A DNA stretch of 64,000 bases. Origin: Harmothoe impar (Eukaryota; Annelida; Polychaeta; Phyllodocida; Polynoidae). Position 1 is the first letter of the stretch, and each line of letters opens with the position of its first letter. Below the pieces are notes generated by a model, which searched no databases, was not told where the DNA came from, and saw only the letters and a program-made list of their open reading frames with translations. Positions 35,501 through 47,765 of the stretch are shown in pieces. The stretch lies in NCBI GenBank assembly GCA_947462335.1, contig OX381705.1:2356001-2420000 (forward strand), in the 5' to 3' direction. Made by a program: the position numbers and the translations under genes.

Positions 35501-38500
35501 AGAAGAAAAGGGAAATTCATATAACCTAGTCCTTTCAGCTAAGTTACTTTAACCTTTAACTGCTTTAGTTCACTAAGTTCGAACTACTAAATACCATCTG
35601 AGACTATTTTGGAGATAAGGTACTATGAAGAGTCCCAAGCTCGAAAGAGTTGTGTAACAAATGATTGTTCAAACCAAATTTTTTTAATAATATAAACAAC
35701 TCCCTTCTTGTACATACTTCCTATAACGATGATTCGGTTCCTTTTTTTCAATTGCATACCAATGAATAAAATTGAAAAGAATTGTGTTCTCATAAGAAAC
35801 CTCGTTTCACACCAGTATTAATATTCTCCAAAGTCGATAGCAGGTTCCATAATGAGCCTGGATGGAAGACCTACTCTGTTTACTTTGCACACTTAGAGTG
35901 ACTATGCCACTTACTAACGCTACCAAGTAGGCACAATTATTTATCTATAGAACCTAGCTACAGAGGATATACACAGCTGATTGAGTCGGCTAACGCTTAA
36001 TGAGTCAAATGACACATTGTCGTGTGGTGAAGTGCCCAGCTCCTTCCTGTATAGGTGCTCTGAGTGCCAACACATGACAAACCCTCATCACAACACAGCG
36101 GTCGTTCATCTTGTACGCCTCTAATCGTGCCAAGGTACTGACCAGTTGTACCCGCAGCTAGAGGGGGTATTGACCTGGGGTACCTTAGGGTGCAGGTTGC
36201 TACATCATAGGCCTTCTGTGGTCAGGTAGGGGGCTCTAAACCAATCACAAGGCTGCTAGGTGTGGCCTGCAGGTAAGTAGCACCTGGTGAAATCTAGACG
36301 GCCGAGTGGGACAGAAGATTCCTGTCATTTAGGTAATTAAGACACTTCTCTCATGATAACGGTTGACCTGGTGTGACCTAATGCTGTATCCGTCCCAATG
36401 AGTATGGACACTGGGGAACTATTTAGTGCATTTGTCTTGTTCTTGGTTTCATGGGGTGAATTGGTAAGTGCCACTTTGGGGGTTGTTACATCTGGTTGCT
36501 AGGAACAGATGATAATTTCCTTTAAAGGAATATTTGGTTATGTTTGATGCCACCAAAGCTGAAAGTTCTGCTCTTTCTGATAATTTGGCTTGTATTATCA
36601 ATACCCTTTTCCATCTTTCCAATGTCATTTTTCAAAAATCATGGTGGTTTGTTGACATTATATCATAGAGCGGTTATGGTGAGGAGTTTGTGTGCGTCTT
36701 GTTTGGTGCGTGAGTGGGGATAGAGAAATAGCCATTAGGGATTTGGGTGTTTGGGATTTTCATAAAAGATTGCTTCTAAATTGGACCTATATTTCTTCCT
36801 AGTATTACATACCTCCCAAACCCCGTCCCCAATACTTAAGCCTATGTCTAAAGCAGAAGTTCCTCCTCATCTTGCAAATGCTCACTAAGGTCTGAGAGAT
36901 GCGCAGTAACCAGCTATATATTTAGCTGCTTTCACCACAGTCTGAAAGTATCAGGGCCGGTCTAAAAAAGTGTGTACCCACAGATGAAAATCTATTGCTG
37001 ATTTAATTACTATTTAGTAGAGGAAAATTGGGAGAAATTGAAGTAAAAGTCACTAATTCACCAACCCTGGTGCTTGGGGTGGAGGTTCTATACACTTATA
37101 ATGGAAAAGTAAAACTTTGCACAAAAACCACGTAAACTGAACCGAAGCCCACATTATTTTGCTGCTGGTTACACACAAAGTGCAAGCATGACAGGGCGGC
37201 ATGCCTCAGACCATAGAGAAGCTATCTGCTCAACCCAAATATCATGTTTTTGTGTCTTTTTTGTTAATGCCATGGTCCAAATACGCTGTACGGACTTTAC
37301 GAAAACACTTTACATTTGAGTGACATGTCAAAATGTTACAATTAGCATTAAAAGACACAAAAGCATGGTATTTAGGATATATTATACCTGGCTGTTACCC
37401 TTCTTCAAAAAGCTATAAAAAACGTCTTTTTTTCACATTGTATCCAAAATTAGAAAGTTTTTTCCCTGCCTCTTGGATGAAGCCTGAAGGTCTGTGGATG
37501 TCTACTAACAGAACTGATCTCCTCCAGGTATAATACACAGGGACTGGGACCACTGTTTGGTACGCTGCAAACGGCTTCTAGCACTTACCGGGTATTTTGG
37601 ATGTCGTAACGAATAGCGTGATGAAGAGCGCCTATTGAAATAATCCGACCCCCCGCAGAGGACTGACACCTAGCGATGAGAACCAGCAGTGAAATGTAAT
37701 AAGAGCTGGATGGTAAACTTTCTGTTGGCCCCCATTCCTACTAACTTTCCTATTGTATGGCAAGGCTTGTCTGAAGCCTTACACTGGTATTCTATGGCTC
37801 CCTATATGACCGATCCCTCAGTCACTATAGCCCAACCAAGATATTCATTTTCTTAGCCCCAGGTTGGTCAGTACTGACCAATCCAGTCCTCTCCATTTAA
37901 CTGACTTTTAAGTCATTCTGAGTAGGGCCTTTGTCATATATTGTTATGGCTCGGCCATTTTCGAATTGCACTCTGGCATGCCTAAACAATGTCCCTGCCC
38001 TGGAATGGGCACTACACACAAAGGGCTGGGGCATTTAGATTTTCTATGAAGTGGTGATTGCAGACTGGGGAATCTTGTTTCACGATCCTCTTTGCAATCA
38101 GTGCTAATGTAAAGGTCCTCTGTCCTTTTTAACCTGGTTTAGGGATCCCTGGATCAAAGGCGTTTCTTCAGAGGACATGGATCGCAAGGACATGATATAT
38201 CATGTGACTAGTTTTAGTCAACTGTATCTATGTCTATGTCTGTCCCTTTACTCATTTTTCCTATTCACCTTTTAGTTGCCCCTCCGTTACATCAAATCCC
38301 CATAGCAACCTAACAGGATATGATCCTACCAGTTTTTACTGCCCCTAATGGATGCCCTCTCAGAAGCTAGCTCTTAGTTTGGGATGGCTCGGTCACGATT
38401 CTGTCAGATATTTATGAGAACTGCTCGTTCAGACTCGTATCAGGGTAACGAGGTGGGGAGACTTCCGACTCGCTGCAGACAGTCGGAATGAGATGACTTT

Positions 38501-41500
38501 GGTCAATCTCCTTTTCTTATTATTTCCATTTGACTCTTGTCAGGATCCGAAGCCAAAAAGAGGAAATCTAGGGAGAATGAATTGAGAAATTCTGTGGCAG
38601 CAAGGGCATAAAAGCTAATATTTGAGTCGCAAAAACTCCACTTTAGTTAGAGTCAGTTTCTTCACTGACAGCAAAGATTCCCAAAATCACTGTTACAAAA
38701 TATATTAAGAACTTATTCTGAACAAAGTGCTAATTTTAATTGTGGAAAAAAGTTTCGCTAACCCTAAACTGGATTGACAAATGTTGCAATTGTCCAATGT
38801 TATATGTGATTTTTTTCTCCCCACAGGACAGCTTGACAGAGGGTGACAGAGGAGTGGGGGATGAGGTTGTGAGTATGTGTGTGAGAGTGTATGTGGTGAG
38901 GTTAGGTGGCCATTCAGAGTCGGATACAGCACTGCCCAGGTTAACGCAGCCAGTGTACTTAACACATGCTTTATAGATTAGAAGCAGAATGAGATTATCT
39001 ACAATATGCGACCATGACTGGGAAAATGGGTATTATATATACCTAAATATACCCTGATCCAAATCCGGGTCATATATATGCATGGGAAATGCTGTTCAGC
39101 AAAATATTTCTACATATTCAAAAGCTATTTACAGGCAGGTTAGACGGTTAATTATCTATCTGCATGCTTCTTCTATCCACATTGTCTCTGAACCTAACAT
39201 TTAGTTGAACAAACAATAACTCACATTGTATTTATCTGAATCAAGATTTATCTTTAAGATAATTGAACTCAATGCCTTCTGCATAACTAGTTGTTAGTTA
39301 CTTCAAGTTTTGTGCTCCTTAATGAAAGTAGCACTCAATATAAAAGTTAATATTTGCATGAGCATCGCATTTCCTATATTGACAACCTAGCTCTAAAGCA
39401 AACGCAATTCCAACAATTTCCCTAATATTAGCTAAAACAAAATCAATATAATAGAAGTGCTTTTCAGTGTGCTGCATTGTCAATGACTGAAGAGGGCCTT
39501 TCCTGTATCCCGTGTCCTCCCCGAGTGTTTGTCACCAACTGAGGACAATAACCCGTGGCAGTCACAGCCCCAGGCGGTAACAGCCCCAGGTGTTCAAACA
39601 CTTCAACTTGTCAATAAACCACTAGCCTGCTCTTCATAATGACGAAATCAATTCTTTTTGACAACTTATTGAGAGCCCATCTGGACATACTTATTCGTTT
39701 TCAAATGGCCATTTACAGAATGAGTGCAGTATGAGGTAAAGATAGTCCAGTATGTCACATTGATTTGCCTCTTCACATCACTGACCATATTTCCTTTAAC
39801 TCTTCATACTGATAATTCGATGTTCACTTTTCAAAAAAATTATAAAGTTCTCCGATATCATATGGATGTACTACTTAAAGCAGTCATTTATTGATCACAT
39901 TTACTACATTTCATTTATGGTTTGATATTGTATAAAGTAATCGAAATATTGACACGGTTTGGTAAAAACAGCCACTACATTTCATTTATATATACTAAGT
40001 TAAGAATAATCAGTTTGCTAAAACAGCCAGCTTTACAAAAAGACAATGCTAGGTAGCCAAATGCTTAAAGAGACATGGTTATGAGAGGCCCACATCCTTA
40101 AGGTATACATGTAGTGTTAATAATGAGTATGTCGGTGCTAGTTTGAGACAAAATGTATTTACCTGTTTTCTAGACCGAAGTCCGGCAGCCATATCATGCT
40201 GGGAGGGACGATGATGCGTGTCAGACCGCCAAAGTCACTTGAGTTCCACACCATGAACTCATCATGCCAATGCTGCAACATAGAGACATAAAAGCTTACA
40301 GCCATCTGATATTAATGGGCGGTATAAAGCCCCTTTATACAGGTATTAATCAGACGACGTGGACGCTGGTCACGCATGGTGCACCAGCGCAGGGGGTTCT
40401 GGGTAGCCTGGCAACGGTCGCCGGGGCCGCTGTGTTTGTTGTGGGAACAAATCACTCTTCAAAAAAATCTGAGGAGAGAAGACACAATTTGTAGTTATAC
40501 ATATAATAGATTCCAATTCTCCAACAGCAACATGTTTACAACGAAGGTTGTATGGGTTTAGCTTGGCACTCGTTGAATTGAGTAAAAGTAATTACATGTA
40601 CTAATTACACCTCTGGATGACTCAATTTGATTCGGGTTCTAAATATAAACTCCCCTGCCATGCCAATTTCCTGCTGTCCTATATCCCTGTAACTATGCCT
40701 GACAACCCCCACACCCTCCTCCTCCTACAATGAGGTAGGGCCTGATTGGTTGGAGGTAATAGCGTTAGAAATACCTGTAAGAGCCACATCACGCTTCAAT
40801 GAATGTCCATATTTTCCTCACGATGCATGGAAGGGGAATCAGTCATGGTTTATGCTGACACTATGTGGCTGACTGCCGATGGTCGACATGAACGCAGACG
40901 TACCACTCTCAAAAAGTAAACTTGTCTCCAGACTCTTTCAAGTGATGGCCATAGAATAAAAAATAAATGTCTAAGTGACAAGGAAGCTGGTCTTTTAGCC
41001 TGAGATAGAAGACCCACTTTGCATGTGCCAGCCCAAAAGCCGACATTTGCCAGCTCCAGATTCTATTTGTGGGATGGGAACCTGATAGGTTAGACAACTT
41101 TCGACTCATTTATTTTATGATAGTCACTTCGATGAGTCTGGAGACAAGTTTATTTTTTCAGTGCAGGGCTGGATTTATGCATCACGTATCTTGACAAAAA
41201 CGGTCCAAAAAACACCATACGGCCTTGGCGTGGTTAACATATTTGGTATTTTATCTTTGGTTTGTACACGTCTAGTAATAAAGTTGGATTCTGTGGTTGA
41301 GTTGAGAAAATAATATTGACCTTGTTTCACCACATTGAATCAAACAAGCTCATCAAACATGTGTTGACGTAGATGTGGCAACCTGCTCCAGTATATCAAC
41401 CGGAAAGGGCCGCACACTTATCTCACGCCTGACCTTTGTCGAGGCATTTTCACATTTGATAGACAGTAATTTATAGAAAATATCTTCTTTGGCCTACCTA

Positions 41501-44500
41501 AAACTGGTAGTTAACCACAGTGATTTAGATTGATTAGTAGGCTATGTATTGCCTTCACGAAGATCTTACCATAATTAAGTTACCAGGACCATTTTCGTCA
41601 AGGATCTTACTTTCTTCATATATAAACCATTTGGCAAATAGAAAAGGGTAAGGGGACTACATATGGAAGGAGAGACCAGCAGTTTGTTGAGGCTGCCAGG
41701 TGAATAACTATGTTTTCATGGGGGCCAACCCGTGCTGGTCCATACCTCGTCTACTAACAATAGCCTCACCAATTGCGGGCCCTTATCAGTTGGATGGCCA
41801 CAGCTACTGTTATGACTACGGGGCACGGGCCACATTTTCAGTCACCACTGATAATTTCCCATATTTAATTGTGGAGAAACGGATATCCCATGACATCATA
41901 AAGTTGCATGACCATCTCAGTATAAAAGAGGACATGTTAAGCTATTGTTTGGAGTATTCCACTTCAGAATCAGACTTTGCAGGCTTGAGATATTAAAAGA
42001 GTAAAAAAACGTTCTTGTAAATTCATAAACTGTTCAAAATAGTTGCCCCGCGCCCATTATCTATTAGGTACGTTGTATGAAGGAGAAACATGGCTTTCCA
42101 TTAATATTTACATGGTCAAATTAAGTTGTTGTTAAGGTCCGCGGATTTGCTTTATTGTAGGGTTTACTATTATGTGTATTGCCAGGGGGTGTGAGGCCGC
42201 CCCTCACAGCTTTGCACCCCCGGGTCCCTGACAGTGTGCCCGGGGGAGTGGGTACACTACTCTGTCCCTCCCGTAGGTATGGGGGTAGTGCGGGAGGGGT
42301 ATAGCTGTGAAAGCTGCGCATGCAGTGACAAGCCCGGGGGTCCATGTAAAGGTGAGTTCTCTATGGTACAATCCTCCAATAGATGCCCCTTATATTTGAT
42401 GAATAATCTCGAATTCCCTCGGTTCTAGACATGGTAGACACAAGATTAAAACAGCTTTGTTATCCTAACGACATGCTGCATCTATACCAATAAAAACTAA
42501 TACAATATGATATATTATTAATTCCTCTGTGGTGATGCTACTAACAAAGCTAATAGTACCCCAGGATACATCAAGTACTTGGGGGGAGCTAGAGGTGGGG
42601 GTTAGAACAGAGTGGAGGGGGAGGAGGGAAGGTGGAGGGGGGGAGGGGGTTGGGATGTGATGGGAGGAAGGTGAGTAGAGAATAGGGAGGCGGGTAGGTG
42701 AGGGAGGGAGGGAGGGGAGGCAGTGGGGGAGGGGGTGTGAGGGAGGGAGGGAGGGAGGGAGGGAGGGAGGGAGGGAGGGACGGACGGACGGACGGACGGG
42801 GAGAGAGAAGGAGGAAGGGACACCAGGGGGGGAGGAGGGAGGGCAGATGGGAGGAAAGGGGGATGGAAAGAGGTGATGAAAGGAGGGAGGGAGGGAGGTA
42901 AGGTATGAGGTAAGGAGGGAGCCAAGGACGGGGGAGAGGAAGGAGGGAAATTAGGGGGAAGGGTATGAGGGGAATGAGGGATGAAAGGGGGGAGGGAAGG
43001 GGAGGGAAGAGGAAGGGAAAGGGGAAAGGGAATGAGGGAGATAAGGAGGTGAGGGAGGGGGGAGGGGATCTGGTGGGGAAGGTATTATATTGCATGAGAG
43101 TCTTTATGATGCCAGAAAGGAGCCAGGAAGTGTACACACAATCTGTGGTACCATTATAGTCAAATAGTCTTGATGTATGTGGGAAGCAACTCTAGTAATG
43201 GGGCCGGGCAAGCGGGCAGGGAACATCTGGGTAAATATACAGAATGACCAAATAATCTGCTTCCCAATGTATAATAAACATGGGTATTACCACGTCGGCT
43301 GGCACACCAGACTTCCAGAGCTGTTCTTACTTAATGACGACTGATATTTGTGTGAAATACCACAGGAAGAGAGTGAAGAGCATAACGAATGGAAATAGTG
43401 GAAAGATGACACCCTACACCTTCCGGCAGTGTTGTGACTGACTGCCACCCCCTGACCCGCTGCCTGATGGATACTTGGTGACTGCCTGCCGGGCTGTGTC
43501 TCCATGTGTCATGGGTACTTATTACTACAGGGGGGGGGGGGGCTTGGTGGCTGTTCTCACAATGGCAATTTCTCTAAGAGTCCATCAATAAGCTTTAGGT
43601 TGTATGCATGCCCCTTATTGTTCAATGCTTGAATTGCTCCTATTTATTTACCCCCCCCCCCCCCACCAGCATGTCAGTTTACTTGAGCCTCAATGAACTC
43701 ATTATTTCATCCATATCTGCCGAGTTGACATCAAATGATTCAACCCTAAAGTATCTCCGGCGGCAGAAAGCTTGCCATACAACAATACCCGCAGAGAGAA
43801 AATGAACAGTGTCATAAGGGAGTCCAGGTTGCCTTCTGAATGACCCCACTCTTCAAGGGAGCCTAGGCTGCCTAAGGGACTCCCTAGCTGACCTAAGGGA
43901 GTCATATAAGCACCAGGGCTCATTCTAATGGCAACCTAGACTCCCTGTTTCTTCCCTCTATGCACCCTCCCCAAAACCTCATCGGCCCCATGACTGATGA
44001 GTTCCTTTTTTATATCCTCCTGTTTCCACCCTCAGAAAAAAGCAGTGGTACTAGCCATCACGCTACTACCTACTCCCCATCCTCAACACAATCGCCTCCT
44101 CCGTCCCCTCCTCTCCCCCCTTCCCCCATCCCCCCCACCCAGCATGTCCCCCCCCGACCAACCTGAGCGTCATGTTTCATGACCAGCGGCAGAATGAGAC
44201 AAGTTACATTGTGTACATGTGCCGCCTTGTGAGAATAGGCCTGTGTCCACTAGCATATATCAGGCCGTTTGTCGTCATTCAAAACGTGAATTTGAATACA
44301 AATACAAAATATATGTTTTGTCTCCCTGTGGACACAGGTGGACGACAAAATTCTGAAATACAAAAGTGAGATAGCAATCTAGGAGTGTCAAAAGCGGACG
44401 ACAAAGTGGGAATTTAGATATCTAACATGTTTGATTTTTAGTGCAGAAATTGGGCAATATGCTCTTTATTCTATTATAATGCCTTATCCATGTATGCCCA

Positions 44501-47500
44501 GGGCAGGCTGGGCAGCAATTTATAATGCCTAGTGGACACAGCCTAGCTGCAGTTAAAGTGGAATATATCTAGGAAATATATTCCTGAATATGTACTTATC
44601 ACTGGACGTCAAAACGGCCATATATTCCACTTTCCTTGTCGTATAGTGGACACAGGCCTAATAGTGGTGTCTGGTTGTAGGCAGGAGGCAGGTAGTGAGG
44701 GGCCAGCCAAAGGGCCTAGGGCAGGAAGATGGGGCGGTCGCTTTGAGAGAGATTGGGAGTAAACCCATGGCTGGAAAATGTATATTTTACCCCTTATCAA
44801 GGAAGCACATTTAGAAAAGGAAAACACACCATGTGCGAGGGCAACCTAGAGAGGATCCTACTGATATTTCTCTAGACACGCCACGCCTTTTTGGAAAAAA
44901 GGGACATTCATGCTTTAGTGTGAAGAGACGGTTAAATGGATGTAACTCAAGTAACCCAACAATGGGTACTCTTCTGGTGTTTTTTAACATCTATATATGT
45001 TTTCAATTTGACATGTTTCCTGATGTCCTATGCCCACTGACATTTGGAGAACCTAAAGCAAGACACCATAAATTGTTCTCAAAAATAATGAATTACAGTT
45101 TTACTTTTCAACATCTAAACATTTGCTGAGATACCGGAACAGTAGTTGCCATAGACGTTGTATGGTTCTGCAATCGTCCTCCACTTTGACCCCTGGTAGT
45201 ATACACAATGAGCAAACTGTTTATAGATTGGATCTGGAATAAGCCTGGTTATAGCAAACTAGGCTAATACCCCCCGTTTTGTATTTACCCTCTCATGGAG
45301 GTGTTTGTAAACCGAGCAGCTTCACCCTTGAAGCACTGCATTTTGCTTTAAAGCAAGCTTTTGCCATCTTAATTCAACAACGCAGTTAGAGGAAGTAACT
45401 TGACGTTGCTACATTTGGACATTCTGATGACCCTTCAGAAGTGTTTTCCTCCTGTAGGCCGAACATAATGTTTGAATATAGCACTGTCGAATAATGCAAA
45501 GGGTCGAATTGGGAAAAGATAATTGATTGATAATCACATAGTAAAATGAATATGAATTCACAATATTGGTGAATATAAAAAACGTATGTGATATGACTGT
45601 TTTGGGAGCAATGAACACATTGAAAACAGACTGTAAATAAATACAGACAGAGTTGCCTCGGTGAATGGTTAACCAGGCTGATCCCGTTATCCCTCCCTAC
45701 GGTGTGTGTGTGAGTGTTTGTGGCGCCTCCTAATCCGGCTTAACACCATAATCCGGCACTAATCCTGTACTGTACAGGAGGACGGCCTGCTGCTGCAGCA
45801 TGGATACTGCACACCTTCCACTGTTAAACCTTTAACCCATTGCGGGCGAATGTAGACTACCGTAAAACCCCGGCTTTAAGACGACCCCGGCTTTAAGACG
45901 ACCCCCTAACTTTAGAAAAAAATCCGTCTTGTGCAAAAAAAATATGACATTTTGGAAAACCCCACCTTTAAGACGACCCCCGACTTTTGGGGTCCTGTCC
46001 AACCCCCAGACCCCCTGCAGGTCACCAAAATCGCAAGTCTTTAATCATTTATCCGTGAATTTTGTAGAACAATACATGTTACTTTTTAAGATCAGTGAAG
46101 GAAAAGTTAATAAATGATATAAGGTCGTTCATATTTTCTTCACAATTTTTCATGCTTTTTTTCACATTGACAATTTCCAAAACCCCGCCTTTAAGACGAC
46201 CCCCCAACTTAGGGAAAAAATCCGTCTTGTGCAAAAAATAAACAGCAAATAAAATCCGTCTTAAAGCCGGGGTTTTACGGTATACTCTACATCCACCCCT
46301 GGCCGAATGTAGACCATTTATTACACCATGTAAAAGGCAGGCCGAATGTCGACTATAATTGACTTAACTCTATGAATATGGGCAATGTCCTGGCCCAAGG
46401 GAAAAATTCTTGAAAAATCCCGGCCTCCTTTGGGGGGGGGGGCATCTATGGGTTAAGGAAGGGATAATATATCCATGCATCGTTCCTTTGCCTTCAATGC
46501 AGCATGAATGCAGGCCTTGCCAAGTTACTTATCAAGCCTATATATGTACCAGTCATAATGCACCAATGCATCACCAGCCAAATAGACGCATCGGTGCATC
46601 ATGACTACAATATACAAATCATATAGGCTGGCAAATGTCAATTTTTACTGACTTGCCATTCTTAAAGGGTTAGAGGGTTAACCCTTCTAGATTGGCATCA
46701 TCTGGACTTTGATAAGCAACTCTCCACTGCTTCATTATCAGTGCAATAGCTCTGAACACGTTCTGTATTACCTCAAACTGATACTTTGGCCATATTCCGT
46801 CCTGTGTTCCAGTATGTACCTTTTAGGTTCGGTCGTGGAAAACTCAAAGCTATAAAAATGAAAGGCCTCATCTAAACTAACACTAACAGTCTGAACTTAT
46901 CATGCAAGTGTTAAGTTGGGGGAGACGAGGTTTCATGTTTAAGAGAATTGCCGGATATTTTACAAGGTGAGGTGAATAAAAGAGAACCGTCGGCAGCATA
47001 GTCTTTATGGATTGACATTTTAGAACGTGTTCCCGTATCAAATTTGTAGAATGAATTCCCTTTCAGAATGCCTGCAGGATGAAAACATATTTGATTGTCG
47101 CTCAAAGCTATTAACGAATGAAATTCCTGGGTTTTAATTTAATACTTGCTTGAGGCTGATTTTAAGTTCATAAACAAATGAATTTGCATTAGATTACGTA
47201 GTGTTTACTGAATTTCGGGAATTGCATTGACTCTGGTGCGGATTTTCTTTTTGCCATTGAAATGAGTTGCATTTTATCACCATATGCCAATACCTTTAAT
47301 GCTGCTGAATCTACTGTCCTTGGATAACCTTGTATTGCATGGCTATTGATAGACTAAATCAGGAGCCTCAATACGTAGAACTGGCTGTCATTTCTCTAAA
47401 TTTGATGCAGCATCAGACCCCCACTATCCTTTTTCCGGACCTTTCCATGCAATTGGTTAAATCAATCACAATAACTGCCTCTAGCTACACTGATTAGTTA

Positions 47501-47765
47501 ATACTATCAGGTATAGTCATTAGTAACTGACCTATCATAGTCATTCCATTTTTGCCAGTATTAAGTCTTATCCATATTTTGTTTTGCCTCAGTCAATTTA
47601 GAACATCAGCTTATCATTCTGACCAATATCTGTGTGAATTATCTGATATAGCAACTACAGACTAAGGGCTGTCCTATTTAGATTGTCAGTATACAGAGAT
47701 CAGGCACTAGGAGTACTCACCACTTCCAGCCATCCAAACGTGGTCAGTACCTGGTTCTTCTCGTC
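30557..47765 (-). CDS. Cys-loop receptor subunit, nicotinic acetylcholine type, non-alpha (partial gene)
   Basis: Ligand-gated ion channel subunit of the cell membrane. Four exons join in phase: 47765-47721, 40272-40163, 34821-34277 and 31140-30557. They give 427 residues from mid extracellular domain to the stop. Landmarks: loop D Trp in EVHWHDE, WLPDF in loop A, Cys-loop cysteines at 87 and 101 of the joined fragment, WTYD in loop B, M1 about 173-196, M2 about 200-222 starting GEKVSLG with Leu at 9', M3 about 236-258, a loop of about 130 residues, then EWKMVAKVIDRF leading to M4 at about 389-410. GEK and Glu at 20' of M2 fit a cation channel. No vicinal Cys pair precedes M1 and loop A has Glu where alpha subunits have Tyr, so it is non-alpha. 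The 45-bp and 110-bp exons match the sizes conserved in this family. Signal peptide and first exons are not in view. Confidence 0.92.
31891..32178 (+). repeat. dispersed repeat C, copy 2
   Basis: Colinear with 21312-21586, same orientation. Lies in the receptor intron, antisense to the gene. Confidence 0.8.
32448..32513. repeat. (TA)n microsatellite
   Basis: Uninterrupted TA dinucleotides for about 65 bp in the receptor intron. Confidence 0.95.
33089..33841. mobile_element. fold-back element, 753 bp, TTAA flanks
   Basis: Nearly the whole element is an inverted repeat. GGGGTCGCAATAGGGTGGTT at left pairs with AACCACCCTATTGCGACCCC at right, and matching continues for over 300 nt to a small loop near 33465. 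TTAA flanks both sides (33085-33088 and 33842-33845), which fits a piggyBac-type target, though TTAA could be part of the palindrome. No transposase. Confidence 0.85.
34277..34821 (-). CDS. receptor exon: Cys-loop to M2-M3 linker
   Basis: 545 bp. The acceptor AG is at 34822-34823, after a pyrimidine tract on the minus strand. The first base T completes AG|T (Ser) with the 110-bp exon. The donor is ATAG|GTAAGT at 34277/34276. Encodes both Cys-loop cysteines spaced by 13 residues, loop B WTYD, a loop C without adjacent cysteines, M1, M2 and VPLIG. Two N-X-S sequons are visible across this and the previous exon. Confidence 0.95.
34822..40162 (-). other. receptor intron (after the 110-bp exon)
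   Basis: About 5.3 kb without a supported gene. A plus-strand TTTTTTCTCCCCACAG at 38809-38825 looks like an acceptor but leads to no recognisable exon. Confidence 0.8.
40163..40272 (-). CDS. receptor exon: 110-bp loop D/A exon
   Basis: 110 bp, the family's usual size. Acceptor CTCTATGTTGCAG before 40272, donor ACAG|GTAAAT after 40163. Reads HWHDEFMVWNSSDFGG, then a conserved IIVPPSMIWLPDFGLEN run, ending two bases into a Ser codon. Confidence 0.95.
40905..41163. mobile_element. MITE-like inverted-repeat element, ~259 bp
   Basis: Left AAGTAAACTTGTCTCCAGAC pairs with right GTCTGGAGACAAGTTTATTT, with weaker pairing on through AAGTGA and ATAAA. About 50 bp of imperfect inverted end. Target duplication not clear. 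Confidence 0.7.
42590..43080. repeat. polypurine tract with (GGGA)n and (CGGA)n
   Basis: About 490 bp of almost pure G/A on the plus strand, with (GGGA)n at 42740-42780 and CGGA repeats at 42780-42800. Can form triplex DNA. Pro/Ser-rich minus-strand frames here are composition artefacts. Confidence 0.9.
44238..44658. mobile_element. MITE, 421 bp, TA flanks
   Basis: Ends GGCCTGTGTCCACTA and TAGTGGACACAGGCC are a perfect 15-bp inverted repeat, with TA on each side (44236-44237 and 44659-44660). GTGGACACAG words also occur inside (about 44332 and 44532). No frame for a transposase. Confidence 0.8.
45860..46280. mobile_element. MITE, 421 bp, CCGTAAAACCCC ends, TA flanks
   Basis: Left CCGTAAAACCCCGGCTTTAA and right TTAAAGCCGGGGTTTTACGG are perfect inverted repeats, with TA at 45858-45859 and 46281-46282. 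GGCTTTAAGACGACCCC is repeated beside the left end, and a CTTTAAGACGACCCCC relative lies near 46190. Tc1/mariner-like target. Non-autonomous. Confidence 0.85.
47721..47765 (-). CDS. receptor exon: 45-bp micro-exon
   Basis: Exactly 45 bp in phase 0. Acceptor TTGTTATTTCAG, donor GAAGTG|GTGAGT. Encodes DEKNQVLTTFGWLEV, the motif that precedes the loop D tryptophan in this family. The preceding exon was looked for on the minus strand up to 64000 and not recognised. Confidence 0.93.

Larger units (their letters stand above)
40273..47720 (-). other. receptor intron (after the 45-bp exon)
   Basis: About 7.4 kb. Contains three MITE-like elements (40905-41163, 44238-44658 and 45860-46280) and a polypurine tract. 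No other gene seen. Confidence 0.8.

Noticed and set aside
38805..38900. Plus-strand exon after TTTTTTCTCCCCACAG
   Set aside because: Good acceptor only; the following frame has no recognisable domain, and the segment is inside a minus-strand intron.
42589..43137. 182-codon Pro/Ser/Leu-rich minus-strand frame
   Set aside because: Produced by the polypurine tract; no start context, domain or conservation signal.
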